From Diogma glabrata (Eukaryota; Arthropoda; Insecta; Diptera; Cylindrotomidae), in contig OY856186.1 in NCBI GenBank assembly GCA_963693315.1, forward strand, positions 90,650,047 to 90,714,046: a DNA stretch of 64,000 bases, written 5' to 3'. Position numbers and translations under genes: made by a program. The stretch's first letter is position 1. Each line of letters starts with the position of its first letter. Positions 22,341 through 34,334 of this stretch are shown in pieces. The notes beneath the pieces are model-generated. The model saw only the letters and a list, made by a program, of their open reading frames with translations. It was not told where the DNA came from and did no database searches.

Positions 22341-22354
22341 ATATCCATAAAATA
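22341..22354. repeat. Target site duplication of RTE copy A, left copy
   Basis: ATATCCATAAAATA is repeated at 25709-25722 directly after the poly(A) tail. Fourteen bp fits target-primed reverse transcription and fixes both element ends. Confidence 0.9.
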
Positions 22355-22590
22355 GGTAGCGAAATCCGAAATTCGACGTCCACGCCGTGCTGCCTGGGTA
22401 ATGCTGACAGAATTAGGTTGGTGTATTGGAGACAAGCAGAGTAAAAACTGCTTAGTCAATGACGCTACATCACGGCGAATTGGCGCCTTAAAACCAATGT
22501 GACTCAAGCGTCTGTTCTCCATGTGAGGGGCGGCTTGGAGCGGGCGTCTGTCTTGAATCAAGCGGCTCGCTATATAAACGTGTAAAAAGG

Positions 22591-25500
22591 TTGTTTCTGG
22601 TGACCTTAATATGCAGAACGGACCCATTCACGACAATTTGGGTTGGGCCTAAGGTTAACACCCTAACCCCGGAAAAAAACTCATATGTTAAATTTGGTTA
22701 TCAAAAAAAGAATAACAGACCCGGACAAAAAAACACAATTTTACCTGGACGTGAAAAAGGACCAGACTACCGAATCGGAACGTGGAACGTGCGCAGCCTG
22801 AGCGCTCCTGATGCTCTTATAAGTCTGGAAACAGAGGCTGAGAGGTATAGGATGGATATTATTGCTCTACAAGAAATTAGACAGCCGATAATCGGAAAAC
22901 AAGATTTAGATAGTCACTCTCTATATTGTAGTGGTCATCCTTCCCGAAGAGAATTTGGTACTGGCTTTCTGGTTGGTGCACGCATACAAGAAGCCGTGAT
23001 GAAATTCATCCCGGTCAGTGAGAGGATCTGCTACCTACGTGTACGTGGTACATATAACAATATTTCTCTTATTGCCGTGCATGCACCTACTGAAGCTAAG
23101 ACCGTCGACGAGAAGGATAATTTCTACATAGCACTGGAAGAGGTTATGAAACAAACACCAACACGCGACTTCATTATGGTTCTTGGTGACTTAAATGGAC
23201 AGGTTGGAAGAGATATCTCTTATGGAAATGTGGTAGGTCCCAACAGCCTGCATTTGAATTCGAATGATAATGGTGAGAGAATGACTGAGTTTGCATTATC
23301 AAATAATTTGAGAATTGCCAGTACGTTCTTTCCGCATCGATCGATTCATAAACAGACTTGGGTCTCACCGAATGGAAACACTCGAAATCAAATTGATCAC
23401 GTTCTAGTAACAGCAGGTTTCTTTTCGAGCGTTCGGGATGTGCGATCCTTTAGAGGTGCATACATCGGAAGTGATCACTTCCTTGTATGTGCAACGATAA
23501 GGTTCCACTTCCCAAATCCAGGCATTCCAAAATTCAATCAACGGAAACGTTTTAACATCTCATCATTAAAGAATGCTGAAACAGAAGAGAGATATCAAAT
23601 CCATATTGCCGAAACATTGGAGAAATCAGAAACCATTAATGGAGACGTCGATAAGTCATGGTATTTACTCAAAGATGCTGTTTTAAGCGCTGCTGAGGGA
23701 ATACTTGGACGACCACAGAACCACTCCCAGAAGCCATGGATGGATCAAGCATGCCTCGACGCTATTCAATACAAAAGAGATTGCTATCTGAAGTGTCTAC
23801 AAGGACGCAACACCAGGTCCACGAAGGAAAACTATAAACTGGCAAGACAAGCCGTTACAAAGCTATGTAGACGAGCGAAGAGAGAATGGTGGAAGAGACA
23901 GTGTGAGGAGATTGAAAGCTTCAATAAGGAACATCAATCGCGTAACTTCTTTCAACAGGTTAAAACCTTAAAGAAGGGCCCTCAAACTAGATCAACTGCT
24001 ATTCAAAATGAAGATGGGGAGCTACAAGTAGACCTTAAAAATATTTTAGATACTTGGGCCGCTTATTTTGAGAATTTTCTCAACTTAAGTGACCAGCAAC
24101 AAGTCGGACGACGAGCAAAGCTTATTCGTGCGTCAAAGGTACATGTAGACGAACCCACCAAAGAGGAATTCGATGCGGCGCTGTCAAAACTAAAATGCAA
24201 TAAAGCACCTGGTATCGACGATATAACATCCGAAATGATTGTACATGGTGGCGAAACTCTATCCTTAAGATTGTTTGAACTTGTTCAAATGATCTGGCGG
24301 ACTGAAACCATGCCACAGGACTGGAACACAGCTATGCTGATACCAATCCATGAAAAAGGTAATCGCCTACAATGTGCAAACTACAGAGGAATCGCTCTCC
24401 TCTGCACAGCATATAAGATCTTTTCCTACATTTTGCTGGCTGCTATCCAAAATCAATCCTTTTGCTGAACAACTGTTTGGAGAATATCAGTGTGGCTTCC
24501 GGCGGGGCCGAGGTACCACCGATGCACTTTTCTCGATAAGGATGATTTTGGAAAAGTGTCGAGAGTTCAACATACCTGTGCACCAACTTTTCATTGATTT
24601 CAGGCAGGCCTACGACTCTCTCGAACGAGAGACTCTATGGTCTGCTCTGGTGTCGATGGGAATTCCTGGTAAACTGGTATCACTATGCAAAATGACAGTA
24701 CAGAACTCTCAATGCTGTGTACGAGTAGAGAACGATATATCAAAGTTTTTTAAAGTCGACTCCGGTTTAAGACAAGGTGATGCTATCTCTACTATACTTT
24801 TTAATCTAGCCTTGGAATATGTGTGCCGTCAAAAGAAACTACCGACTAATAACAATATCTTGTCAATAAACTCAGTACAGATGATTGCTTACGCTGATGA
24901 TGTTGTCATCCTCGGCCGAAGTGAAGCTGTTATGAGTGAGACTTTCAAGTCGCTTGAGAGTGGTGCTAGGAAAATTGGTCTGCAAATTAACTACAATAAA
25001 ACCAAACATATGAATGTTTCAAGAGAGGCTGAGAAGAAAGATTTGATGTGCGGCGATGAACGAATTGAGGGAGTTGAATCTTTTAAATATTTGGGATCAA
25101 TGCTTGACTCAAACAACAGCATACTTACAGATATTAAAGCTCGAATCGCTGCAGGTAATCGAACTTTCTACTCAATTAAACCTCTCCTTGGATCACCGTA
25201 TGTATCAACTAACACCAAGCTCAAGTTATACAAGACATTGATTAGACCGGTTGTGATGTATGGGTCACAAACGTGGACCCTTACACAAAATGACGAATCG
25301 CATTTATCTGTATTTGAGCGTAAGATCCTACGCTACATATTTGGTCCACTTAAGACAGACGATGGGGAGTATAGAACCCGGTATAACTTTGAGATCAGAG
25401 ACCTTCTTGAGGGTCCTGATATAATAGGTTGTATCCGTTCTAATAGGATTGCTTGGTTTGGGCATGTTCTACGAGCCGATTCACAGTCTGGAATGATTAG

Positions 25501-25684
25501 AAAAATGTACGTTAGTACCCCAGGGAGTGGTAGACCGCGAGGTAGACCACTACTACAATGGGAGACTGACGTAATAAACGACCTTAAAAAAATCGGCTGC
25601 CATGGTAATTATGTCGCTGTTGCGAATGACCGTGGTGAATATTCAAAGCTGATTAACCTGGCAACGCTCCTACATGGAGCATGA
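22591..25684 (+). pseudogene. RTE endonuclease-reverse transcriptase, copy A, with one frameshift
   Basis: The first part (22591-24468) has the apurinic-like endonuclease (GTWNVRSL, ALQEIRQP, MVLGDLNGQVGRD, SDHFLV), a linker, and the start of the reverse transcriptase (PGIDDITSEMI, YRGIALLCTAYKIFSYIL). The frame then shifts; the second part, open up to 25684, carries GFRRGRGTTDA, FIDFRQAYDSLERETLW, LRQGDAIS, the catalytic YADD and the RTE C-terminal GRPRGRP region. Against copy C there are seven extra bases at about 24435-24446 (GGCTGCT within TTTTGCTGGCTGCTATCC), a local duplication. The endonuclease and the RT active site are thus on separate products, so the copy is presumably inactive. 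There is no in-frame ATG before the endonuclease domain. Confidence 0.9.
22611..22652 (+). CDS. Conserved 13-codon upstream ORF of RTE copy A
   Basis: Encodes MQNGPIHDNLGWA. It is the first ATG after the TATA-like TATATAAACG at 22571 and lies in another frame than the main ORF. The same uORF is present in copy C, and a related one (MQNIHENLVWAKA) in the diverged copy B. Whether it is translated is unknown. Confidence 0.4.
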   Translation: MQNGPIHDNLGWA

Positions 25685-25729
25685 ACGCCTTTAAAAAAAA
25701 AAAAAAAAATATCCATAAAATACTTTAAT

Positions 25730-28450
25730 TAAAAGCTAATCAATATTATGGACTTCGTAGTTCTAATAATAAAAATATTAAAGCAAGCAGTAGTATCCCA
25801 ACAAACATAAATTCTGTTGTACGAGAAAAAGTAAACAAAAATTTTATCGGAAGTGACAAAGCGGAAGTTAGGATGCAGAACTGTTGTAAACCGTACTAAA
25901 TGTGTATGTACCAAATTTCATCCAACTCGATTATCAGGTACAGAAGTTATTGAGCTTCCAAAATAACAGGTGCTTGGAGGACCCCCTACCACTTTGGTCA
26001 CTATCGCTAAAAAAAACTAATCAGTTCCTCGCCATACATATATGCATCTTTTTGCAAAGTGTAATCAAAATTACTTAACGAACGAATGTTGTATGCTTCC
26101 AACAAACATTGAAGCAATAAACAAGTGTTCGGAAGGACCCCCCCCCACCCCACTTATCCCAATATTGTCCAAAAACTAGTCAATTTTTTGTCAATAAAGT
26201 CTTTATCTTTTTTCAAAGTGCCATTAAAATTGATTAATGAATGAAATCTGTATGCTCCCAACAATCTTTAAAAACCAAGTGTGAAAAGTCAGCAGTTGTA
26301 TGGTAGATCCCCCGCCACTTTGACCAATGTGTCCCAAAAGATGATAATTATCTTCTTACACTAATTGAAACCTTTCCATAAGTTTTATCATAATCACTTC
26401 ATTATTGTAGGCTGTAGTGTGCATAAAGATACTGAAAAAAACTGCCAACAATTAAAAAAAAATTTTTTTACCGGAAGTAAAAAACTGGAAGTTGGGATGC
26501 AGAATTCTTGTAAATCATACTAAATGCTTATGTACAAAGTTTCATCCAATTCGATTATCAGGTACAGATGTTATTGAGCTTTAAAAAAAAACAGGTGTAT
26601 GGGACACCCCCCACCACTTTGTTCACTATCGCTCAAAAACTAATCAGTTCTTTGCCATACATCTTTGCATTTTTCCCCAAAGTGTTATCAAAATTGGTTC
26701 ACGAACGAATGCTGTGTGCTCCCAACAAACATTGAAAAAATGATGACAAAGTAAACAGGTGTTCGGGAGACCCCGTACCACTTATCCCAATATTGTACAA
26801 AAACTAATCAGTTCCTTGTCATTTAAGTTTCCATCTTTTTCCAAAGTTTCATTAGAATTGATTAATGAATGAAGTCTGTATGCTCCCAACAAACTTTAAA
26901 AACAAAGTGTGAAAAGTCAGCAGTTGTATGGTAGACCCCCCGCCACTTTGATCAATGTGTCCCAAAAGATGATAATTATCTTCTTACACTAATTGGAACC
27001 CTATTCCATAAGTTTCATCATAATCACTTCATTATTGTAGGCTGTAGTGTGCATAAAGACACTGAAAAAACTTCAAAAAAGTACAAAAAAAAATTTTTTT
27101 CCGGAAGTGAAAAACCGGAAGTTGGGATGCAGAACTATTGTAAACCGTACTACATACTCATGTACCAAGTTTCATCCAATTCGCTTATTAGGTACAGAAG
27201 TTATAGAGCTTTCAAAAAAACAGGTGCTCTATGGACCCCCCCACCACTTTGTTCACTATCGCTCAAAAACTAATCAGTTCTTTGCCATACATGTTTGCAT
27301 CTTTTTCCAAAGTGTCATCAAAATTCGTTCACGAACGAATGCTGTGTGCTCCCAACAAACATTGAAAAAAGTGTGACACATTAAACAGGTGTTCGGGAGG
27401 ACCCCCACCACTTATTCCAATATTATCCAAAAACTAATCAGTTCTTTGTTACTTAAGTCTCCATCTTTTTCCAAAGTGTCATTAAAATAAATTAATGAAT
27501 GAAGTCTGTATGCTCCCAACAAACTTAAAAAACAAAGTGTGAAAAGTCAGCATTTGTATGGTAGATCCCCCATCACTTTGATCAATGTGTCCCAAAACAA
27601 GATAATTATCTTTTCACACTAATTGGAACCCTATTCCATAAGTTTCATCATAATCACCTCATTATTGTAGGCTGTAGTGTGCATAAGGACACTGAAAAAA
27701 CTTCAAAAAAGTACAAAAAAAATTTTTTTACCGAAAGTGAAAAACCGGATGTTGGGATGCAGAACTATTGTAAACCGTACTACATACTCATGTACCAAGT
27801 TTCATCCAATTCGCTTATCAGGTACAGAAGTTATAGAGCTTTCAAAAAAACAGGTGCTCCAGGGACCCCCTACCACATTGTTCACTATCGCTCAAAAACT
27901 AATCAGTTCCTTGTCATACATGTTTGAGTCTTTTTCAAAGCGTCATCAAAATTCTTAGACGAATGAATGTTTTATGCTCCCAACAAACATAAAAACTTTG
28001 TGGAAAAAACCACCTGTTGTATGGTGGACCCCCCAACCCTTTATCCAATGTGCTCCAAAAGCTGATAAAATCTTTCTCATATTATTTAAAAGCTTTTCGC
28101 AACGTTTCATGAAAATCGATCGGTAATTGTAGGCTACAGTAGGGATAAACACCTGAAAAAAAAAACTTTTTAACCGGAAGTGACAAACCGGAAGTTGGTA
28201 CGCAGAAATATTGGAAACAGTACTAAAACCTTATATACTAAGTTTCAATAAGATCATAGCCCGGGATCAGAAGTTATTCAAGATTTAAACTTAGAGGTGT
28301 TCGGGAGACCCCCCGCCATTTTATCCAAATTTGAAATGAATCCAGATCTTCCATTTTCAAGTGAACTTGTATCATTTGTCAAAGTTTCATCTAGATCCTA
28401 TGCAGAAAACTCACCCACCCACCCACCCACCCGTACACCAAATTTTTTTT
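25730..28450. repeat. Tandem array of about 630-bp units, 4.7 copies
   Basis: The landmark GTTGGGATGCAGAA (or close variants) occurs at 25867, 26491, 27121, 27751 and 28194: spacings 624, 630, 630 and 443, so the last unit is shortened. Units contain CCGGAAGT, AGTTTCATCCAATTCG and CTCCCAACAAACATT phrases. The open frames at 27047-27376 and 27677-27958 are the same repeat translated and are not genes. Confidence 0.85.
28411..28432. repeat. (CACC)n microsatellite
   Basis: A run of ACCC units at the end of the 630-bp array, next to a T-rich tract. Confidence 0.85.
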
Positions 28451-28499
28451 TGGCTGTTTAGATAGAGGATGGTCCAAAACAAAAGAAAAAAGAAAATTT

Positions 28500-29780
28500 G
28501 GGGTATGTAAGATTTTTTTTTTTACGATAGATTGCATTACTTCACACAATTTAAAATTGTGGTGAAGTAAAAATTCTGTTCTAATGTACGATAATAAGGG
28601 TAGGGAAGCAGAAAATAAATCCTCATTTTCGCCTATAATTCGGAAACGGCGCTTTCAAAGATTACTATAAAATTTATTTTAGATTAGAAAAAATTAACCT
28701 TTCATATGACATGCCACTTGTCAAGGTCAAAATTATTTGTTTCGAAATTCTCGCTCTCCAAATAACGTTTTAAAAGATAATGCGACCGCTATAGTTTTCT
28801 TTTAGTTTTTACTGCTTTAAGTATGCTACATACCTACAGTTAAATCGTACAATATAATTGAAGAATTTTTTTACGAAATATTGTGTCAAAAACTGAAGAA
28901 ATAGACATTCAATTATTTTCTTCAATTTTTTCTTTCTTTTTTCTTTTGCAAGTTTATTTTAATTTTTTTTTTGTTTGGAACTATATATTGAGATGTGACT
29001 TAATTTAATTAAATTAAATATAACCCACTTCGACTAACCAATTGTAATCAAATTTAAACTTGTAGTAAATAAAATTATTATGAATTGCTAAACATTGTCC
29101 TAGTCAATGTATAAATTATTAACAAAAAAACAGAATGTTTTATGCAACTTTAGTACTTCTAACTATTTTTCAACTTAAAATTACAAAAATGATTGAAAAA
29201 AATTATCATTGAAAATTTCATATAAAAAATTTATTTTCGTTCCAACGAAAAATACATATTGAGAAACAATAAATTCATTCTTTCTTAAAAAAAATGATAC
29301 GACAATCACCAACAAAAAATCGGGGAAATATCGGGTATATGGGGGTAACTCGGATCGGGTAGAGAGTGGTATCATTGAAAAGGAAGGTCTTGACGAGACA
29401 AATTGCCGCGGTCTCATCCATGGAAAAAGTTGTGAGTGTTTAAAGTTTAACTTTTTCGATGCATTTTTACACAAAATTCACTTAATTAAGTAACATTGTT
29501 TTTTAATAGAAAGATTTGGTACTCACCGCATCGGAGCGGAAGGACGGGGAGGGGGAAGGAGGGCAAATATAGGGTATATAAGCAGTCGATAATTCATTGA
29601 CATTTTTTTGTTGAAATACATATTTTGATTACTCTCTCCTTATCTATGTACATAAAATATAGATAAAAACAAATAGTTATTGTGTACTGTCAATTATTGT
29701 TTTTATTTCTCTTATTATTAGAAGTTCAATTTAAACAATTACAAGCATTAGATCTTTGAACCTTCGTTCGTTTTATTATT
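28500..29780. other. AT-rich spacer with a GC-richer island
   Basis: Mostly AT-rich with a fragment of the TTGTCAAGGTCAAAA repeat near 28725. At 29325-29590 composition changes: GGGGAAATATCGGG, CCGCGG, GGACGGGGAGGGGG. The minus strand has a consensus-like splice donor CGGTGAGTA near 29531 and an open stretch (29181-29474). The plus strand has TATATAAGC at 29576. It could be a small piece of host gene, but no protein was recognised. Confidence 0.35.
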
Positions 29781-30470
29781 TTTCCAAATATTTCTGGGAT
29801 TGCATGTCCCCTCTTCAGTGTCCTATAATTAATGTATTCATTTGCATTACCTGCGAAAAAATTTTTAGTCCACAAAAATCAACACAAACAACATAATTAT
29901 CTTATTGTAGATTACTTATTTCATTATTTAAAAAGTAATTGGTCCCAGTATCTTATAACTCTGTTTAGTTGACATGAATTGATAAAATTAACAAATTAAA
30001 AAATTGTTAATTATCTTTAAAATGAATTATATGTATATGTATATCTAGGAATCTATGTCGGAATTGTGGTTGACTGCTGTGTCTATTTATGTGTATAGCT
30101 ATTGATTCGAGTATCAGCCGTTTTATCCAATTAGCTTCCTTAGTTATTATAATCGAATCGTATTCGAATTTGTGACCTAACTCCTTGGAGTATTTGTAGG
30201 CAGCTGTGTTATTAATTTTCACCACTGTGAACTTTATATCATTCTTATGTTAAATAAGTCTTTCGTCCAGTCTAGTTTCTGTCCTGTCTGACCAATATAT
30301 TTGCCTTCACAATCTTTAGAATTGAATGCATATATTACACCATGTTGATCTACACTGTGTTTCCTACCTCGTATGCTGTTGTAATGATCCTGGTGACTGT
30401 TTTCTCCGGTTTGTAAGCGACCTTTAAACTGTTGCTGTTGTTTTTTAATAACCTAGTTAGACTCTCTGAC
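29780..30470 (-). pseudogene. Penelope-like element remnant (GIY-YIG endonuclease)
   Basis: On the minus strand around 30350-30265 the translation reads GVIYAFNSKDCEGKYIGQTG, a match to the GIY-YIG nuclease signature at the C terminus of Penelope-like retroelements. In another frame, 30225-30007 reads on with GHKFEYDSIIITKEANWIKRLILESIAI, as in the end of that domain. Frame changes and a missing reverse transcriptase mark it as a 5'-truncated, decayed copy. The remnant stops where the CAGGGCTCCCG terminus starts at 30471. Confidence 0.65.
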
Positions 30471-30498
30471 CAGGGCTCCCGTTTTAAAGTCAGATTGA

Positions 30499-30562
30499 AA
30501 AAAATGGAAAAAATGGAAATTTTTCGCTAAAAAAATGGAAAAAATGGAAAAAAATGGAAAAC
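30499..30562. repeat. AAAAAATGG minisatellite, left
   Basis: Five imperfect AAAAAATGGA units just inside the left CAGGG terminus. The same motif in the same orientation recurs near the right terminus. Confidence 0.7.
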
Positions 30563-30939
30563 AAACAATTTAAAATGTGTAATACATAGGGTATCTTAGA
30601 ATATTACGGTAAAAAAAATGTTTTTTCAGGTTATCCAGACTCGGTTTTTAATTTTTTCAGAAAATGTTTAAACTACGGTATTTTATAATTGATAGAAAAA
30701 TTAATAAAAGTGTACAATTATTCATTTGTTAACACTTTTAATCGTTAATATAACAAAAACCTTGACTCGAAAATTTCAGATTGAACGATTCTCGTACATA
30801 TTGTTTTTAAAATTGAAATAAAATGAATTGTTAAATTATTTTTATGAAGAAATGGAACTAGAAGATTATTTGATTGAATCTGAGTACAAAATAGTTGCAT
30901 TGCATCTCATAAGTAAACAATATAAAAACAGATAATTTT

Positions 30940-31740
30940 TAATCCAATAATTCATCTTTAAGTGTTTCAGAAACTAAATTTTTATTTTTAGTAACTTCAT
31001 TAACATATTTCTTAAAACCAGGTGAGAGTAAAGAGGCCTGTTCAACCATTTTGAACAAAGTTTCGTGAGGAATATTTTAATATTTTTAATATATAATATT
31101 TTTCATCGGCTTTTCGATTAGGAGCGTTGAAAGTAAGCAAATAAATTATAAGCGAATCAGATCATACAAATTCAACCACAGATCAATTCGTTGCTTAACT
31201 CCAGCGTTAAATGCATTACTAATTTTACGTAAGCCGCAGCTGCCCAGATTCAGAATTTCTTTATTACTCGAATCATGTGCTAAGTCCACCTTTAGATGTC
31301 AAATAGATTTTAAGTTAACATTAGTTCCGTTCATCGAAACTTGAATCCAAGTATTGGTTCATGGAATGCATAATATGAAAGTTTCTTACAAATTTTCTGC
31401 AGTAGTATGTCCCAAATAGATTGATATCAAACAGGTAATCGTTCGTGATTTGTTTTTATCACCATTCTATATACCATCATTCTTACAATATCAATTTGCT
31501 GTTTTAGACTCTCATGCAAATAAGCTACAGCAAAATATATTTTTTGAATTAAGTCGATTCAGTTCGATATAATTATTAATTCTATATATCATTGTACCGG
31601 TACCTTGGAATTTAGTTAGTTTTAATTCTCGTTCAATTTCACTGGCAGAAAACATTGTCTTCATCATAGAAACGCTAATTACAAAGATCAAATACCACAA
31701 TGTAACACAGTCTTTAAAAAAAAATTCGTAAATCGTGTTG
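30940..31740 (-). pseudogene. hAT-type transposase remnant
   Basis: Minus-strand translation near 31330-31190 gives MNGTNVNLKS, a stop, then NKEILNLGSCGLRKISNAFNAG. I recognise these as degraded forms of the MDGPNVNWK and LLNIGSCGLHxxHNAF motifs of a widespread hAT-like protein family of animals. A downstream piece near 31080-30940 (LLSPGFKKYVNEV) may be from the same protein. Stops and frame breaks show that it is dead. Confidence 0.5.
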
Positions 31741-32367
31741 GACAAAGCGAGGCACTTGTGAATAATTTAGGTCACGACAAGTGGCATACAATTATAAACT
31801 TTTTCTTTTAAACTGTTCCTAATAGGAACGATATTCTTTTTAGTATTTTTCTGGTGAAAATTTATGTTTTTAATTATGAATAATTTATTTAAATCTAGCA
31901 TAAGTTGATCAATATAACACGTAGGCTTTCTATCGTCTTGGACTTCACACAGTTCGGAGCTTACTAGCTTGCAGTTTCACACCTGCATATTATACGAAGT
32001 GAAAGTAATAACTGCAAGTCTGGTTTACCATCATCATCATGAACCGTACTCCACTAGGAAGCATATGGAAATATATTACGGAAGCTTTTTAAAATAAATT
32101 TCTTTGCACATTTTGTTCTCATTTACACATTTAGTGGTTGCATTCGGCACATTTAGTGGTCGCCGAATTACAATAACATATTATTGTATGTGCAATAGTA
32201 TTGCAAACCTCATGGATAATTTTTTAATTAATTAAATAAATAGAAAAATACTAAGATCCATTTTATGTTTCCCAAACCTTCGCCGTAAATCGAACGCAGG
32301 TGTTTTGTGTTAAAAGGAAAGCGTGTTAACACTTAAACCACTTCTGTTATTTGGATTTAATAATTGT

Positions 32368-33894
32368 TCATATTATATAATCATGTAGTATAGTTGTAAT
32401 TGAAGCCGTTTTGAAAACATTTTTCGTTAATCGATTCCACCAGTATACGAAATGAGAAAAGAAGGAATTGGTATAAATAGATGTTTCCACATATGAGACC
32501 TCTAAGGTATGCTTATAAGAATGCCAGGATTGGCTTGTGGCTCGTGAAGATCTACGTAATGGAGGCATTAAGTGATTAATTTCTTTAGAGCATAGCGTAG
32601 TATAATGTAAATGCTCCAACAACTCTTGTATGATCGGCTTCAACACGCCTATGAACTCTGTCGACAAAATTTAGATGTTTCTGGTATACTGCAACCCATA
32701 AATTGGGGTAGAATTCGTGGATTGGTCGTATAAATTCTTTATACATCGTAGTTATTTCAGATGGAGACAAAAATTTGACTACAACGTACGAAGCCAAGTC
32801 GTTGGGACTCTAATTTCGCCACAGAACAAATGTGATCATGCCATTTTCGTTTGTGGTTTATATTAGTACGAAATAGTTAAGTGCAGGTGAGTTTAATAAT
32901 GCTAGTCTGGAAAACTTTTCAAAACAGGAGCTATAGAGTGAGGTTTTATAGGACAAAACTAGAATTAAATGTCATAAGGTTCAGTATACACCAGTTCCGA
33001 TTGATTCAAGATCTAGATTTTAGTCCAGAATTGATTTAAGATCCAAGGTTTGAACCATTTTTCTACGAGTATAATTAGCAGTTAGACTAGATGGCTGTTT
33101 CTTCTTCATTCTCTTAATATATGAATGTTAGATAGAACTTCGGAAGAGCTATATATTGGGTTTGTGGTGCTAGATAACAAACCGTTAAAAAAGATCAGAA
33201 AAAGGGGTGGCGAAAAAACCGAACCCTGATTAATGCAGGCTTGAATTGAGAAATTATCCGAAACAACACCAACTACTAAGAGATCTCTGGAATAAAAAGA
33301 CTAAAAATAAAATTAATTTGTTGATAAGAGCCGATGCCAAACTCTATCAAACGCCTTGGATATATCAAGGGAAATGTTATGAGACTCACCAAAGTCATGA
33401 ATTGCTACACCGTATTTCTCCGTGAGGACTGGATAAGGTGCAGTGATGAAGATATTATCAATTGTGTCTTTAAGAGAATTAAACGCGTCCAATGGGGTGA
33501 TTATGATGGTAAGGATAACTACGGTGTATATAACACAAATAGATGTCATGTTTATTTGCGATGACTTTGAGACAGATAAAGCAGAATACAGAAATACTAC
33601 TTGTTTCATACTGGGGGAGCTTTGTATGTTTAAAATCCTTGTGTATATATGTATATCATTACAACACGGTGTTTAGAGCTCCGGAGAATGATTTTTACAG
33701 CCGAATCGTACATTATTGATATTTGAAACTTGTGTTTCACCTAGCTCAAGTAAATGAGGTTTGTTTTGGTTGAGATCGTATTGGATGCCAAGAAAGTTTT
33801 TTGAGATACCAAGGATGTTAATGATATCGATTACGAAGTTGGAGAACGAAGCTAAATAATGGCTAAATAAACAGATTAATAGGAGAAATAACAA
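32368..33894 (-). pseudogene. Decayed non-LTR retrotransposon (endonuclease and reverse transcriptase pieces)
   Basis: Reading the minus strand downward from 33894: KPHLLELGETQVS resembles the start of a LINE endonuclease; SLDISKAFDRVWHRLL (about 33385-33320) is the reverse transcriptase palm A motif; INQGSVFSPPLFLIFFNGLL (about 33240-33180) is the GVPQGSVLSPTLF-INDLL motif; 32797-32585 resembles the LSPSQLLTIYKxxIRPxxEYCxxxW thumb region; and 32667-32368 ends with NSFFSHFVYWWNRLTKNVF, like SFFPRTSKLWNSLPxxVF. Several frames are used, the catalytic ADD is lost, and most of the endonuclease-RT linker is missing. Clade was not assigned beyond a CR1/Jockey-like group. Confidence 0.65.
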
Positions 33895-34334
33895 ATACCA
33901 AAATCAGAAGGAAGAAATAGAGTAACACAACAAAGGCCACAAAGATTCGTTTGTGGAGAAAATAAAAGGTACTTCAAAAAAATTGAGGTTGGGGATGTGT
34001 ACAATTATTTCTCAACAAGTGTACAAGCATTTCTCAACGTTTTGGATCATAACCAGTCTAACTGGACAAACAAAAATGTCCGTCTGTATGCCATTGAAAT
34101 GTTTTAGGGAAAATTGAAAACGACAGATATTTCAGTCTTCATCAATCACTATACCAAACCCTTCGGCCTTCCCACAGACCAAAGTTTTTGATATATCGGA
34201 GTAGGAGGTTTTAAGTCCATATTTTATAAATACTTTGAGATTGTTTATCGAAATTTATGATATTTAATGAAATCTTCGGGTTTGCATTAGATTTATTCGG
34301 GTTTATGTTTTGTAGTAGTTGGCAACCCAACCCT

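Larger units (their letters stand above)
20158..22354. other. AT-rich spacer with degenerate dispersed repeats
   Basis: No gene. Phrases such as ACTTGTCAAGGTCAAAAA and AACATTTGAAATTATGACG recur at 20660, 21725, 21900, 22045 and 22195, and again near 28725, which marks an old dispersed repeat. A TIR-bearing element occupies 20803-21501. Confidence 0.5.
22355..25708 (+). mobile_element. RTE-type LINE, copy A (full length, frameshifted)
   Basis: Begins GGTAGCGAAATCCG, exactly where copy C begins, and ends in poly(A) only 8 bp after the ORF stop. A very short 3' UTR is typical of the RTE clade. It is flanked by a perfect 14-bp target duplication, ATATCCATAAAATA (22341-22354 and 25709-25722). Very high identity to copy C indicates recent movement. 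Confidence 0.92.

Noticed and set aside
27047..27958. Overlapping ORF pairs in the 630-bp array
   Set aside because: Homologous positions in two repeat units, open in two frames at once and without protein motifs.
33334..33564. 76-codon + strand ORF
   Set aside because: Antisense to the LINE RT remnant (DISKAFDRVWH on the minus strand).
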